NCBI RefSeq assembly: GCF_030272615.1
Contig: NC_081409.1
Span: forward strand, 241,694,332-241,758,331
Reading direction: 5' to 3'
Source: Cryptomeria japonica
Taxonomy: Eukaryota; Streptophyta; Pinopsida; Cupressales; Cupressaceae
Length of the DNA: 64,000 nucleotides
Part shown: one piece after another, positions 32,395 through 44,338 of the stretch
Numbering within the stretch: position 1 is the stretch's first letter
How the letters are laid out: each line of letters begins with the position of its first letter
Translations under genes and position numbers: made by a program
Notes under the pieces: generated by a model
The model's database searches: none
What the model was told of the DNA's origin: nothing
The model's input: only the letters and a program-made list of their open reading frames with translations

Positions 32395-32690
32395 GCACAG
32401 GTTGCGCTTTAGCGCTTTTGTTTTGCATTTTGGCGCCTTTGTCTGATAGTTTTAGCGCTTTCACAAGGTTTTAGCACTTTTGCACATTAATTACCACTTT
32501 TGTACTGATATAGCGCTTTTGTTCTCTCTGTCTGCCAATTTTAATTATGTCTAAATGTTTTATTATAGCGCTTTTGTTAATAGTATAGCAATGTTGTTAA
32601 TATTATTGTGCTTTTGTTAATACTTTGGCGCTATTGTCCGAATTAGCGCTTAGATTTTCTCACAGAGTAGTGTTTTTGTTCCAGAGAGTT
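32395..32690 (+). repeat. Degenerate array of TTAGCGCTTTTGTT motifs
   Basis: About ten to twelve irregularly spaced (15-35 bp) variants of AGCGCTTTTGTT. Clear members lie near 32410, 32451, 32510, 32566 and 32645; the others carry substitutions such as GGCGCC, AGCACT and TGTGCT. Confidence 0.75.
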
Positions 32691-32834
32691 CAAAATTGTA
32701 ACTGAAAAAAATAATTTATGCTTGTGGAAGCCCACATAAGATTTTGGATTTTACTAACTTTTTTATTTGTAGGTTTTTAACAATTTCTTGTAGGTTTTGG
32801 AGGAGTTAAATTAGAAACACTATTTTAGTCTTTG

Positions 32835-33110
32835 AGTTTAAAATTAATCTTTCATGTTTTTCAAACAAAAGGATCAAAATGAACCTCATAGTCTTTTTGG
32901 TGCAACTAAAATAAACTTCACTTTTACTTTGGTGCTTAAAACAAAATTAATCTTTCATGTTTTTCAAACAAAAGGATTAAAATGAATCTCATTTTCACTT
33001 TTTAGTGCCTAAAACAAACTTCATCTTTCTTGTTTTCAGGTAAAGGGATTAAAAATCAACTTCATTCTTTTAGGTGCACTTAAAATCTATTTCATTTTTC
33101 AGTTTTGTGC
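32835..33110 (+). repeat. Tandem 103-bp repeat in the G5 leader
   Basis: AAATTAATCTTTCATGTTTT occurs at 32841 and 32944 with matching flanks. A third, diverged unit begins near 33017. Confidence 0.75.
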
Positions 33111-33973
33111 ATAAAAATAACCTCACATCTACATTTTTTGCTACAAAGGCTACACAATTTCATTTTGTTGACCAGGTTTATTTTTAGTTTGTCAAGTGTC
33201 CAAAACAATTTTTATCTTGGCTAAAAAGAACACCATATCTGTTGGAGCAACATCTCCAAGTAGCAAATAGATCACATTGTAATAAAAAGGTTAAAGCACG
33301 CTTATACAAATATGTAGAGTGGTCCCAGTTCTAACACACACTATCCTCTCCCTTGGCTCTTGTGGTCCTAGGTGCAAGAGAAAAGTGTTAGTAACGCTCT
33401 AAATTTTCTATTTTTAAGAGAGGCTTGCCAAGAGACACATCACTCTTGGGACGACCTTGCGCGGTAAATCATTCGAGCCACTATGAAAATCAGGTGAGAG
33501 CAAAAGTTGTAGCCTTGGGTGTAGTTGTTCCTACAATGTAACTTGCCGAAAGGACATATGGGCCCCACTGTGAGTTACAAGGCTCTTAAGTGAGTCACTG
33601 CAGAATGAACTTACATCCAAAGACATCAAACATTACTAGACACCTCTTATTTTAGAAGCCCACCCATTCTATTGATTGAGGATATTTGTGAAAAGTTTAG
33701 TGCAAGAGCATAGACAGTTTTACTCCCAAGATACTCACCATACATATTTCCTTAATTAAAAATAGGGCTTTTTGAAAGGATACTTGTAGCTTGATTAAAG
33801 TGGTGACTCCCCCATCATAGGGATCACCTATCTGTTATGTTCATGCAAGACTTAGTATATCACATCCTTACCTTCCATGGCAGGATACATAAGGTATGTA
33901 GTACCAAAGTCAAAGAAATATCAAGTTGTGTGCTGAAAATATCGCAACTGGCCATTTACCATAGGGATAAAAA

Positions 33974-34610
33974 GTGTTTGAGTTGTCTTCGTCTTGTTTC
34001 ATACCAATAAAAATTTGGGTCGACTTTAGGCCTAGGAACATACATACATTTATAAGGTTCAAAAAGTTCAGGATTGGGTTGATTTGGACCCACACCTATT
34101 GTGCCTTTATTGAAAAGGGGCAAGACTATGTGCTTGTGTTCTTGCCGTATTTTCTTGTCAAAAGATTCAAAACAATTGAAACAAAGTATCTATCCAACAA
34201 ATCTACCTCAAAATTGATCATTTTGTATGCCCATCACTCATATCTTGAGAAAAAGAAGTCTTAATCAAAAGACTAAGTTAAAGAAGAGACAACTTGGTTC
34301 AAGGGCTCTTATCAAGAAAAGGAAATTTCTCTATATCAATAGACAACTCTTTCTCTCACATAGAGTATTATTGTGTCATATGCGCTTGTACCTTCAAGGA
34401 AAATCCAACGAATTTGACAAAGAGCCTTTGAGAAATAGAGCTTTCACTCAGTACAGAGCTTTTGATTATCGAAAGAACAAAGGGGGCAAGATCAATCCCG
34501 CCTTCTTTCCTAAAATTTGTATCACATACAACAAAGCTCGAGAAGAACCACCAACCCCTATAAGAGAGGAAGAAGTAAAAACCCCCTTCATAATGGAAGA
34601 GTTTTATTGA
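33974..34610 (+). pseudogene. Possible leader ORF of G5 (Lys/Arg-rich, unknown)
   Basis: Two frames, 96 and 127 codons, overlap at 34227-34264 and could be one broken reading frame. The second is strongly basic (KKRQLGSR, IKKRKF) and begins at an ATG. Some Tat/Ogre elements carry an extra ORF before gag, which is the only contextual support. No family is recognised, and a chance ORF is possible. Confidence 0.25.
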
Positions 34611-35037
34611 GGCACATATCCTATCCACTTGCACATCCAAACATCACAAATTCACTCAACTCTCAACACAAAGAGGTCTTGTCCTTAGTCCTTTCAGATA
34701 TTGCTTAAAAAAACCAACAAATCACTTTTAGGGTGTCTCTACATCTAGGATCAATCATCCTAAGAGGCATTAATACACATCTAGAGGGGTTAAAACTAGT
34801 TTATGAATGCATCCTCTCATTACTAGGTAGCTTGGATTATAACACATCTCAAACCTTGCTATACCTCATCACATCAAATTGTTGAAAAACACAAAAGCAA
34901 TTCACAAAGAACTTTGTTGACATCCAACTTTCAATATTAGAGATCTATCTTCCACCAAAAATTTCAAAAAACTTGTCTTCCATCAACCATTTCATCACCA
35001 CCTCATAGTCATTTTCACAACATCAACTTTTAAACCA

Positions 35038-36673
35038 TGTCTCAAACAAGAGCAATGAAAAATCGACAACCAGAAATTGAAGAGGAGGATGAAAACCTCA
35101 ACGATTTTCATGAGGCCTTTGGAGGAGGCACTAATGATGAAGATCCAAACACTCCCATTCTAGAAGAATTGGAAAGAGCACAACATAATCCAAAATTCAA
35201 CAGATTCTTTGATTAAATTCTTAGAAACAATGCCAATGCTCATTTATTGAGACTCGCTCAAGAGGGTGCCAAACTTCCCTCCAATTTTGATAGAACACAA
35301 TTACGACAAAAATCCAAGCAACATAGCCATCACGATGGTGAGTAGGTAGAGACTACTTCCGCTATGACCCTAATCATCAAGGGAATCCTCCACCTCCTCC
35401 TCCTTCATAAATAGACATGTTGAGGTAACAAGTAGAAAATATCACCCATCAACTAAAGAGTGGTGTGAAGACCAATCGATTCTCACTTAACGATATTTTC
35501 CCATATCCATTTGATAGGAACATGTGTATGCCACCTTTTCCATGAGGGTTCAAAACATCCAAATTTGAAAAATATAGAGGCAAAGGAGATCCTAGGGACT
35601 ATGTGTGATAATTTCACTCCGCTTGCTTAGAGGTGGCCTATGAAGACACATATCTGATGTGCCTCTTTTCTCAAAGTTTATGAGGCACAACCACACAATG
35701 GTTTTCACGATTGTCGGGTGGTATTAGAACATTTGAAGAACTGGTCCAAAAATTTATTGCTCATTATGCACACAACATAGAACGCGACATCACCATGGCA
35801 AATTTGTGCAACACAAAACAAAAATCAGGGGAGTTTCTCTCAACTTTCCTACAACTGTGGAGACAACTGTCTAGCAGACACTCTCTTCATCTACCTAAGC
35901 AAGAATTAGTGGAAATTTTCATTTCCAACTTAAATGATGAAATGGAATTTCACTTGGACATGAAGGGCACATAATCCTTTGAAGAAATGATAACTCAAGG
36001 GCTCAAATGTGAAAGATCCCTCATCAAAAAGGGACTTATCAAAATTTATAATGAACACAAAGATGGTCCTCATCCACACTATAATAGCGACAAACCAAAA
36101 TTTTGGAACAAAAACAAGAATGTTGTCAATGACAAGATAGTGGACGCAAGAACAGTGAAAATTGCACAACCTATGGTTAGGTTTGTAGGACAAAATCCCC
36201 CTCTTAACAATAACACCAACAATAATCCACAAAATCAAGTTCGCAATACACAACAAGAGGAACCAAAACAAAAGCATCAAAACTACAAGCCAAAACGCAC
36301 ATATATGCCCTTAGGGGAACCTATCAAAACGATCTTATGCCAATTAATATCCTCCAATCTTGTGACCTTACCAAAAACATCCAATTATGAGCCTCAATTC
36401 AAGCCTCCATGGTGGCAAGATCACGAACATTGTGAATTTAACCAAGGAAGAGGGCATAAAACAAGCAATTGCCATCGGCTAAAAGATCTTGTTCAGGATC
36501 TTATCGATAGAGGAGAAATCGAAATTGAGGGACATGACCCAAAAACATCCAATGATGATCACTTAATGTTCAAAATCCACTTCCATCACATGATCAAAGG
36601 GGTCCTTCCACCTCAGGGAGAAACACAGATACCACAACCAATTACACACAAGCCACATACAATTATACTGTGA
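35038..36673 (+). pseudogene. G5 gag, broken
   Basis: ATG at 35038 begins an acidic N-terminus (EIEEEDENLNDFHEAFGG). Stops follow at about 35215 and 35344. The Ty3 gag core lies at about 35560-35970 with WFSRLSGGIRTFEELVQKF near 35702 and NLNDEMEF near 35930. The zinc-knuckle-like CEFNQGRGHKTSNC lies at about 36430-36471. Three open stretches remain (35711-35974, 35987-36673 and the start). It would form the particle; this copy is inactive. Confidence 0.8.
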
Positions 36674-37549
36674 ATCACCTTTATGATGTGGATGAACAAG
36701 TTGCAACTCTTACCATAAAAGATCAAAATCCTACATGCAATGTTGTTACGTGTCATAGCAAGATTACTATTCGAGGGGCACCACTAGGAATGACACCTCT
36801 CCCCAAACAATATAATCTTGTAGAGTAATTGGATAAAATGCCAACCCTCATCTCCATATTAGAGATTTTACACTTATCCCCCACACATAAAACTATCTTG
36901 GACCAAGTTCTCCAAGAAGCATTTGTCCCCGCCAACCTTAGCATAGCTTAATTTCAAGCCATGGTTGGTAGTCTAAAGTCATCACCATGTCTCACTTTTA
37001 CCGAAAGTGATAACACATCTTTCCAACAACCCCATAATGCATCCCTCCATATTGAAGGATTTGTAAACCAACATAGAATCAAGCGAGTCTTGATTGACAA
37101 TGGAGTCGGCTTAAACATATGAACATTGTAGTTAGTCACAACATGGTTATGCGGCATAATCAATGGATGTCAGCAAGAAGACAACCATAAAAGCATATGA
37201 TGATGCAGAACGTTCTTCCAGAGGAGCTGTTACATTACCCATCAGGGTTGGGCCAGTGTTGAAGCATATAGTTTGCCAAGTTATAGACCTTCCTTTTCCA
37301 TACAATCTCTTGTTAGGGAGACCTTGGATACATGCCATGCGGACCATCCCATCCACCTATCACCAATGTATCAAGTTTCCACATAATGGGGTAGAAATTA
37401 CAATCCTCGATGATGCTAATCCATTTGCATATAATAATATTCACCATCAGCCAGAGATCACTGTACCTAACAACAGGGAAGTTATCGCTTCCTCATCATA
37501 TGTTAATCCAACCTCTCTTTCTAGCTTAACAACCCCTAAACCAAAATAG
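36674..37549 (+). pseudogene. G5 aspartic protease, broken
   Basis: The active-site segment at about 37080-37110 reads LIDNGVGLN, with the Asp kept but Val replacing the Ser/Gly found in G1. A stop and frame change follow near 37122. The second half, open at 37163-37549, contains LLLGRPWIHAM at 37308-37340, the conserved retropepsin C-terminal motif also seen in G1. The 36674-36952 stretch links gag and protease and has a stop near 36827. Confidence 0.8.
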
Positions 37550-37561
37550 GAGAAATTAAAA

Positions 37562-38825
37562 ATGAAAATGGTTGAGGAAGGTCATGGTGAATATAATCTT
37601 AGCCAACTCTTTTGTGTTGGGCAGTTACTCACATCCCCTAAGACTTATGAAAAACCCCAAGGTTTACTTCAATCACCATTGGCCAAAAGAACTTGCACTT
37701 TGGCACAATTCACCCCTGGTAAAAGTAAAGAGGAGGAAACCATGGATGAAGACTTGGTAGAATGGATCTACACAGACCCTCTCAATAAAGAAAGCTCGAA
37801 GGCTAAGCTCTCCACTGACAAATATGGCAAAGGCTTCACTATAATGAAAAGAATGGGCTATGATGGCCATAGTTCTTTGGGACCTTGCAAGCAAGGACGA
37901 CAAGAGCCCTTACAACCTAAGTTGAAACCAAGAGATAAAATTGGACTAGGTTTTCAAAGAGAATATGTTCCTAAGCTTCAATTCAAAGGAAACCCCAGCA
38001 AATTCATGTATCACCCAATTACTCCAAGGATGCAATCCTTGACTATATCCGAAACACTAGCAACCCCACCTCCAAAAGTACATGAGCCAGTAACTAATGC
38101 ACTATTCAATTCAAACGACATCCTAGTTTGGTACAGTAATCCTATGCTAGACAGTGATTTTGAGGAAGACTCACATGAGCGGGAATGGGATTCAATTACT
38201 TTAAATGAGGAGGAAACATCACCTCCCGCACCTCGTAAGGATATACCAGTTTATGGAGAAGCATGGATTAAAACTTGACGGGTTCCTGAGCTAGAAGAAA
38301 CTTCCACAGGCCCTACGTCAAATCTTGCGCCTGAATTTGGCAAGGAGAGTACCATCGATGAACTTCACACCTCCATATTAACCCTCACTGATGCCTCCTA
38401 CGAACTCAACTTAATCGATGAAGTAATGCCTATCATTCATCCTGAACTCATTAAATGGAACCAGCCAAATCTCCCATGTATTGACCATTTCCAAAATGAT
38501 GAGGCATTCATAGACTTTCTAGAATTATGGGATAACATACCAAGTGGAGATCATAAAGTTGGGTTTGCCATTGAACTTAACAGCGCAACATACTTTGGGG
38601 CAGATGCCAAACCTTTCAGCTGCAAAAATATTACAATAAAGCATGGATATTCTAGTGAAAACCACATGGTGACACTTTTTGATCCCAAAATAGTAAAAAC
38701 AAAGAGTGTATCCAAAGGTGAAAACCTCTCTGAGGTGCCCTGAGGATGAAAGGTTTGACATCCTCCCCTTTAGTATGAATTAGGAGCGATCAACCATCCT
38801 AATAGAAGAAACAAAAGAATTCAAA
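37562..38825 (+). pseudogene. G5 linker with G-patch-like motif
   Basis: The frame 37562-38278 carries a glycine-rich G-patch-like motif: GKGFTIMKRMGYDG then GLGFQ at about 37825-37960. It corresponds to residues 896-939 of the G1 protein. A second open stretch, 38426-38743, follows a stop at 38276 and has no recognised domain. G-patch motifs bind nucleic acid or helicases in other proteins; the role here is unknown. The 500-codon stretch between protease and reverse transcriptase fits Tat/Ogre elements. Confidence 0.65.
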
Positions 38826-40320
38826 GTGGGGACCCCTGAGACTCCTCACAAAATACATTTGGCATCTCTATTAACTCCTAAGGAGGAGCCAAAATTTGTG
38901 GAATTCTTCCAAAAGTGCCAAATCAACTTTGTTTGGTCTTATGTAGACATGCCTAGCTTAGATCCAGATTTGGTCATGCATCACCTAACTATAGTAGAAG
39001 GAGCTAAACCTGTCAAACAAAAGCTCAGAAAGATGCACCCACAGATTGTCGTTCTTGTTAAGGTTGAACTTAAAAAGCTCTTGGATGCTAGTTTCATCAA
39101 ACCAATTGATTATGCAGAGTGGATCTCCAATATTGTACCTGTTGGTAAACCTAATGGGGGCATCTGTATCTGTCAGGACTTTAGAGATTTAAACAAAGCA
39201 TGTCCTAAAGATGACTTTCCCTTACCAAACATCGACATGATTTTTGATCTAACAAAAGGTCATGTGATGCTTTCTCTTATGGATGGCTTTTCAGGATACA
39301 ACCAGATTAAAATTGCTCCAAAGGATCAACACAAAAATTGCTTTTACATGTCCATGAGGAACATACTGTTGGAATGTAATGCCATTTGGTCTAAAGAATG
39401 CAGAGGCAACATATCAAAGAGCCATGACTACCATCTTCCATGACATGATGTACACAATAATGAAATATTATGTGGATGATTTACTAGATAAATCATTAAC
39501 CAGATAGGGTCATCTTGCAATACTGGATAAAATCTTCAACAGATTGGAACAATACCACATCCATCTCAATCCAAAGAAATGTGTCTTTGGAGTAACTTCT
39601 GGGAAGCTCTTAGGATACATTATCTCAAGTAAAGGCATTGACGTAGATCCTGCAAAAGTCAAGGCAATCATGGAAATGCCACCTCCAAAGAATATCAGTC
39701 AGTTGAGGGCATGACAAAGGCAGTTACAATCCATTCGGCGGTTCATTGCACAATTGGCTGATAAATGTCATCCCTTCACCCATTTGTTACATAAAAATAT
39801 CTGCTTTCAATGGGATGCAAAATGCCAGCAAGCATTCCAAATGCTTAAAGACTACCTAATGAATACACCATTGTTGATTCCACCAGATCCAAGCAGACCT
39901 CTATTGTTATACATTTCAGCTACAACCACGACATTAGGAGTATTGCTTGCACAACATAATGTAGAAGGAAAAGAATGTGTTGTCTATTACATCTCTCAAA
40001 CACTGGTAGGCTATGAACTCAATTACAAACCTATTGAGCGAGTTTTCCTAGCAGCTATCTTGGAAACCACCAAATTAAGGCACTACATGTTAATGCACAA
40101 AGTACAACTTAATGCCAAGATAGATCCACTCAAGTACCTACTCAGCAAAGCAGCATTGATAGGTTGCTTGGCCAAATGGGTTATGATTCTGAGTGAATTT
40201 GATATTGAGTATGTGGATCGCAAAGCTATTAAGGGATGGGTCATTGTAGATCAGTTAGCTGATGCACCACTCAAAGGTGACCATCTTCTTATTTCCAACT
40301 TTTTGGATGCAGAAATTTTC
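38826..40320 (+). pseudogene. G5 reverse transcriptase and first RNase H, broken
   Basis: Open from 38826 to 39443 with KPVKQKLRKMHP, the KPNGGICICQDFRDLNKACPKD block and LMDGFSGYNQI, then a frame change near 39370. The catalytic YYVDD is at 39466-39480. The thumb and RNase H follow: HLNPKKCVFGV, then PDPSRPLLLYISATTTTLG and YELNYKPIERV. Stops lie at about 39505 and 39712. The 39754-41202 stretch is open, beginning with a TTG rather than ATG. The enzyme would copy element RNA to DNA; this copy is broken but the active site is kept. Confidence 0.85.
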
Positions 40321-40770
40321 ATGATCACGGCTACACAACCCTGGAAGCTATATTTTGATGGCTCATACACCAGACATGGCTCGGGGGAAAGTATTCTTTT
40401 TATCACACCTCAAGGTGACAGTATCCCGAAGTCCTACAGACTCACTTTCCCATGCACAAATAATATAGCAGAATATGAGGCCTTGATCACAAGACTCAGA
40501 TTGGCCATGCAATGGAATATAAAAGAGCTACAAGTATATGGAGATTCCCAATTGGTCATCCAACAAGTCACTAATGAATACCAAACAAAGGATGATAAGC
40601 TCATTCCATACAAAAGGATGGTGGATAGTTTCAAAGAATCATTTACAACTGTCACATTTGAGCAAGTACCAAGAGATCAGAATCGATCTGCCGACACAAT
40701 GGATACAATTGCATCTCTCTTGGATCTTCCACAAAATTCGACATGCTATGATTTATTGGTAGAACAACTT
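40321..40770 (+). pseudogene. G5 archaeal-type RNase H domain
   Basis: Within the open frame 39754-41202. WKLYFDGSYTRHG has the first Asp, NNIAEYEALITRL the Glu, LQVYGDSQLVIQQV the second Asp, and VPRDQNRSADTMD the last Asp. A second RNase H of this type between reverse transcriptase and integrase is a marker of the Tat/Ogre group. All four acidic residues appear present. Confidence 0.8.
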
Positions 40771-42080
40771 TGGATCCCCGCTAATGATATCCCTAAATCT
40801 GAAATGATATGTTACCTTATTGGTTCTGACTCCCCATGGTATGGTGAGTTTTTCACTTACCTACATGACCACACACTTCCCCCTAACCAATCAAACAACC
40901 AATTAAAAACCTTTATCCACCAAACCGCTAGATACACCATCATTGCCGATACCCTATATAGACAAATTCTTGATGGTACTCTCCTTCAATGTTTGGAACA
41001 AGAAGAGATAACAAAAGCCTTGGAAAAGGTACATGAAGGAATTTATGGGGCTCACTCAGGCGGTCCTTCACTAGCAAAGAAAATCATGCAAGTCAGATAC
41101 TATTGGCCCTCCATGGATAAATACTCCTATTACTTTGTCAGAAAGTGCAACAAGTGCCAAGTTCATGGAGATCGGATACATGCCCCAGCACAGGAATTAT
41201 AACCTATCACAACACCATGGCCCTTTTGTCAATGGGGATTTGACCTTGTGGGTAAAATCCATCCATCTTCATCCAACGGTCATAAATTTATCATTACCAC
41301 CACAGAATACTTCACCAAGTGGATCGAAGTCATTCCACTCACCCAAGTCACTGGCAAGAAGATCACCTCATTCATCTTCAATTACATCATCTGTCGGTAT
41401 GGTGCACCCATGTCCATCCTCACAAATAACGGGCTCCCTTTCAAAAATCAAGATGTCCGTGAACTCTGTGAGAAGTTTCATATCCAAGACCGCTTTTCCA
41501 TCCCATATTACCCACAAGGCAATGGTCAAGCATAAGAATCCAATAAGAATATATTGAGGATCCTCAAAAATACGGTCAATGATATTGGTCGTGATTGGCA
41601 CATTCATTTGAATCTAGCACTATAAGCATATCGAACTACCATTCAAACCCCTACATGCACAACCCCCTACTCACTGGTTTATGGAGCAGATGCCATCTTG
41701 CCTATTGAGGTTGAATTACCATCTCTACAGGTCTCCTTGCACAATCTAATACATGATGAAGAATACCGAGTCTCACATCTTCAGGATTTGGAACTGCTTG
41801 ATGAAAAGTGACAAGCTGCCTACAACCACCTAAAAGCCTATCAGCAGCGCATGAACAGAAGCTACAATCATCGGGTCAAACCTTGAAGTAGGAGATCTTG
41901 TTCTCCGAGAGCATCCTCGCAATCAACTGAACAAAGAACACTAGGGCAAATTTGAATCCAATTGGCTGGGTTCATATGTCATCATTGTCATCTTCGGGTC
42001 TAGGGTATATTAGTTAGAAACTTTAGAAGGAGAACCACTAGCAGATCCAGTCAACAACATGCATCTCAAAAGGTTTCATA
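40771..42080 (+). pseudogene. G5 integrase, catalytically dead
   Basis: The HHCC finger lies at about 41030-41165 (HEGIYGAHSGG, CNKCQVHG). A stop follows at 41200. The rve core is open at 41248-41535, but its triad is gone: TTEYFTKWIE (Asp to Glu), LTNNGLPF (Asp to Asn), and a TAA at 41533 at or next to the usual Glu after NGQA. Downstream AYRTTIQTPT, YGADAILPIEVE and a final MHLKRF near 42060 mark the C-terminus. Confidence 0.85.
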
Positions 42081-44326
42081 CATAAGCTATGCAGAGCATC
42101 AGGTTCCTCCAATATCAAAAAATACCAAAAACATTCAGAAAGCAATCCTGAACAAAATACAAAATATAAAAATCAAGAAAATAGTAATGAAAAGTCATTC
42201 ATCCAAACATTGAAAACCACTATGGTAGCGCCTTGGGTAGGTACGATAGTGAAAACCTGGTAAATAGGTGCCATTCGTAAAGGGTATGGCTCCATTGTCT
42301 TTCAGACTTGTTGCGATCACATCCATTGCATCCATTCACCCATCATTTATACCATGGCTTGTTATTGATCTGCAATCAGAGGTATTACTTCATGTGTCCC
42401 GCGTCACGCTTTCATCGCGATATCTAATTGGGGGCAATGTTCTCAAACCTACTGATGAGAGTGGATTCTCCATTTGCTTGTGATTCATTGAGTTTCTCAT
42501 TCAAAAAGATCTTGAAATAATATCAAAAACCTTCATAAAAACTCATAAAATCCCAAAAATATTTGCAAAATATCCTAAAGATAATACCAAAAATATTCAC
42601 AACATTCACATTACCGAAAAATGACAAAAACATCAAAATCAATCAAAAAAAATCCAAAGTATATTATTCCTTGTACATACACATCGCAAAAGACACAAAA
42701 CAACATTTTGAGCTACTCAAACAATGACCACCTATAATATCAACCAACCAATCAAAACATCTGCACAAAATCGTATTCATAAGGATGCATCCTTCCCCAC
42801 AAACAATACATGGTAACATTTTCTTTGACAAGAAAATTTTATTTGGCTGATAAGAACTTGGTCGATTTTTTTTATTCTATTTATTTATATCAAGTTCCTA
42901 CGCTACTCCAGGATATCCACAAGTGATTAGAGTAGTCGAGATGGTTTCTGATATCTTTTTCTTTGTTTGTTGTCTACAGATTGTTCCAATGAAGTTCTGG
43001 GGCATATACTAATGGTGTCTATGTGGGAAGTTCACTAAGCTACACGATCCTATGCAAAAATACAATCATGGATCACGATGGCTTACTGACTACAGTGTAT
43101 ACCTCGACCACTTTTACATGAACCAGAATGGAGGGGAACTTTCCTTGTCTGTGATGTTTGTTTAAAGGTGAAACGCTCAACATTGGTTTCTGATACCTCG
43201 GCCAAGATCAATACTACCATGTTCGATGATGAAAATTAAGCACTGTGAATAAGCCATGGATCTCCATCTCATCTCATTTGTATATATTGCATTCCATCCA
43301 TCCATAAATCCATATCGTTGCATATCATTCATACATAGTCATGCCAATGGATACTCTATTTTGATCCTCTTACATAAGAATGAGTACTAGGTTCTCCATA
43401 CCTTCTATCTAACATTGAATCACCCCCTCACCCTCCCTATCTAGGTCATCATCATAATCGCATACCCTACATCATGTCCCATCAACACAATCAAGCCACG
43501 TTCATCATTGTTCATCTCTAACAGGAGGGGTTGTGTTTCCCATCCTAGGTCATCCTATAAGTAAAGCAAGTTACTCTATCTACATAGGTACATCGACTCA
43601 CGCACACCTGGACTATCAACAGATACTTTTTTGATCAAGTATCTTCGGGTCTCAACAGGTAATCAATTATGGCAATCCTAGACTACAACAAGCATTTATA
43701 TCAATTGCCTAGTCTCAATAGGTACGCCAAGTCCAGCAAACGCCACAAACAACCTCCAATGCAAACACTATCAATTGATCAACCAATCAAACACAATCAA
43801 CATAAACAATTACATCAATTGTCTAAATCTCAATGAGTATTTTGCTTCAGATACTGTGACTATATGAGGCGATTCCAACAATTGTCTAAGTCACAATAGG
43901 TCACTTTGATTCACTTACTCAGACTTTATCCTGTCCAAAAAAAAAATGACATCAACTATCATGCTTTGACTCAACCGGGGAAATTCAATCGATTGCACTA
44001 GACTGTCCAACCAGTTTTGATCAATTGTATAGTATCAATAAAACTCACAAACCCTACATTTGTACTGTGACCCCCGTATACTTTCAAGGCTTGTCATTTC
44101 TTCGTATTCACTCCATCTTCTCCCATTCTTTCACCATTATTTCTAATTTCTTCTATTCTACCTCCCCCCAACTTCTTTCTCTTTTTCGAGAGATCGCCCG
44201 ATTTTTCAAAAAAAATCAGCCCATCTCTCAAGGGGGCATACCACACACTAAATTAACATTTCCGGGGCATATTTCTCATACCTATCTTTCTTTCTTTGAA
44301 ACGACGCGATAAACCGTACCATCTCA
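42081..44326 (+). other. G5 long 3' non-coding region
   Basis: About 2.2 kb between integrase and purine tract with no supported gene. TTGGGGGCAATGTTC at 42428 resembles a second purine tract. At 43650-44040 a motif near CAATTGTCTAAGTCTCAATAGGT recurs about five times at 50-120-bp spacing. Confidence 0.55.
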
Positions 44327-44338
44327 AAGAGGGGCAAA
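44327..44338 (+). other. G5 polypurine tract
   Basis: AAGAGGGGCAAA directly before the TG of the 3' LTR at 44339. Confidence 0.85.

Larger units (their letters stand above)
32365..35037 (+). other. G5 leader with repeat arrays
   Basis: About 2.7 kb before gag. It begins abruptly after the displaced Copia block. It holds a degenerate array of TTAGCGCTTTTGTT motifs (32395-32690) and a 103-bp repeat (32835-33110). The remainder (33111-35037) shows no confident gene. Two overlapping basic frames (33974-34264 and 34227-34610) are noted separately. Confidence 0.6.

Noticed and set aside
44025-44312. 95-codon ORF before the G5 3' LTR as an envelope-like gene
   Set aside because: No signal peptide or transmembrane pattern beyond generic Ser/Phe richness, and it includes the C/T-rich stretch; treated as chance.
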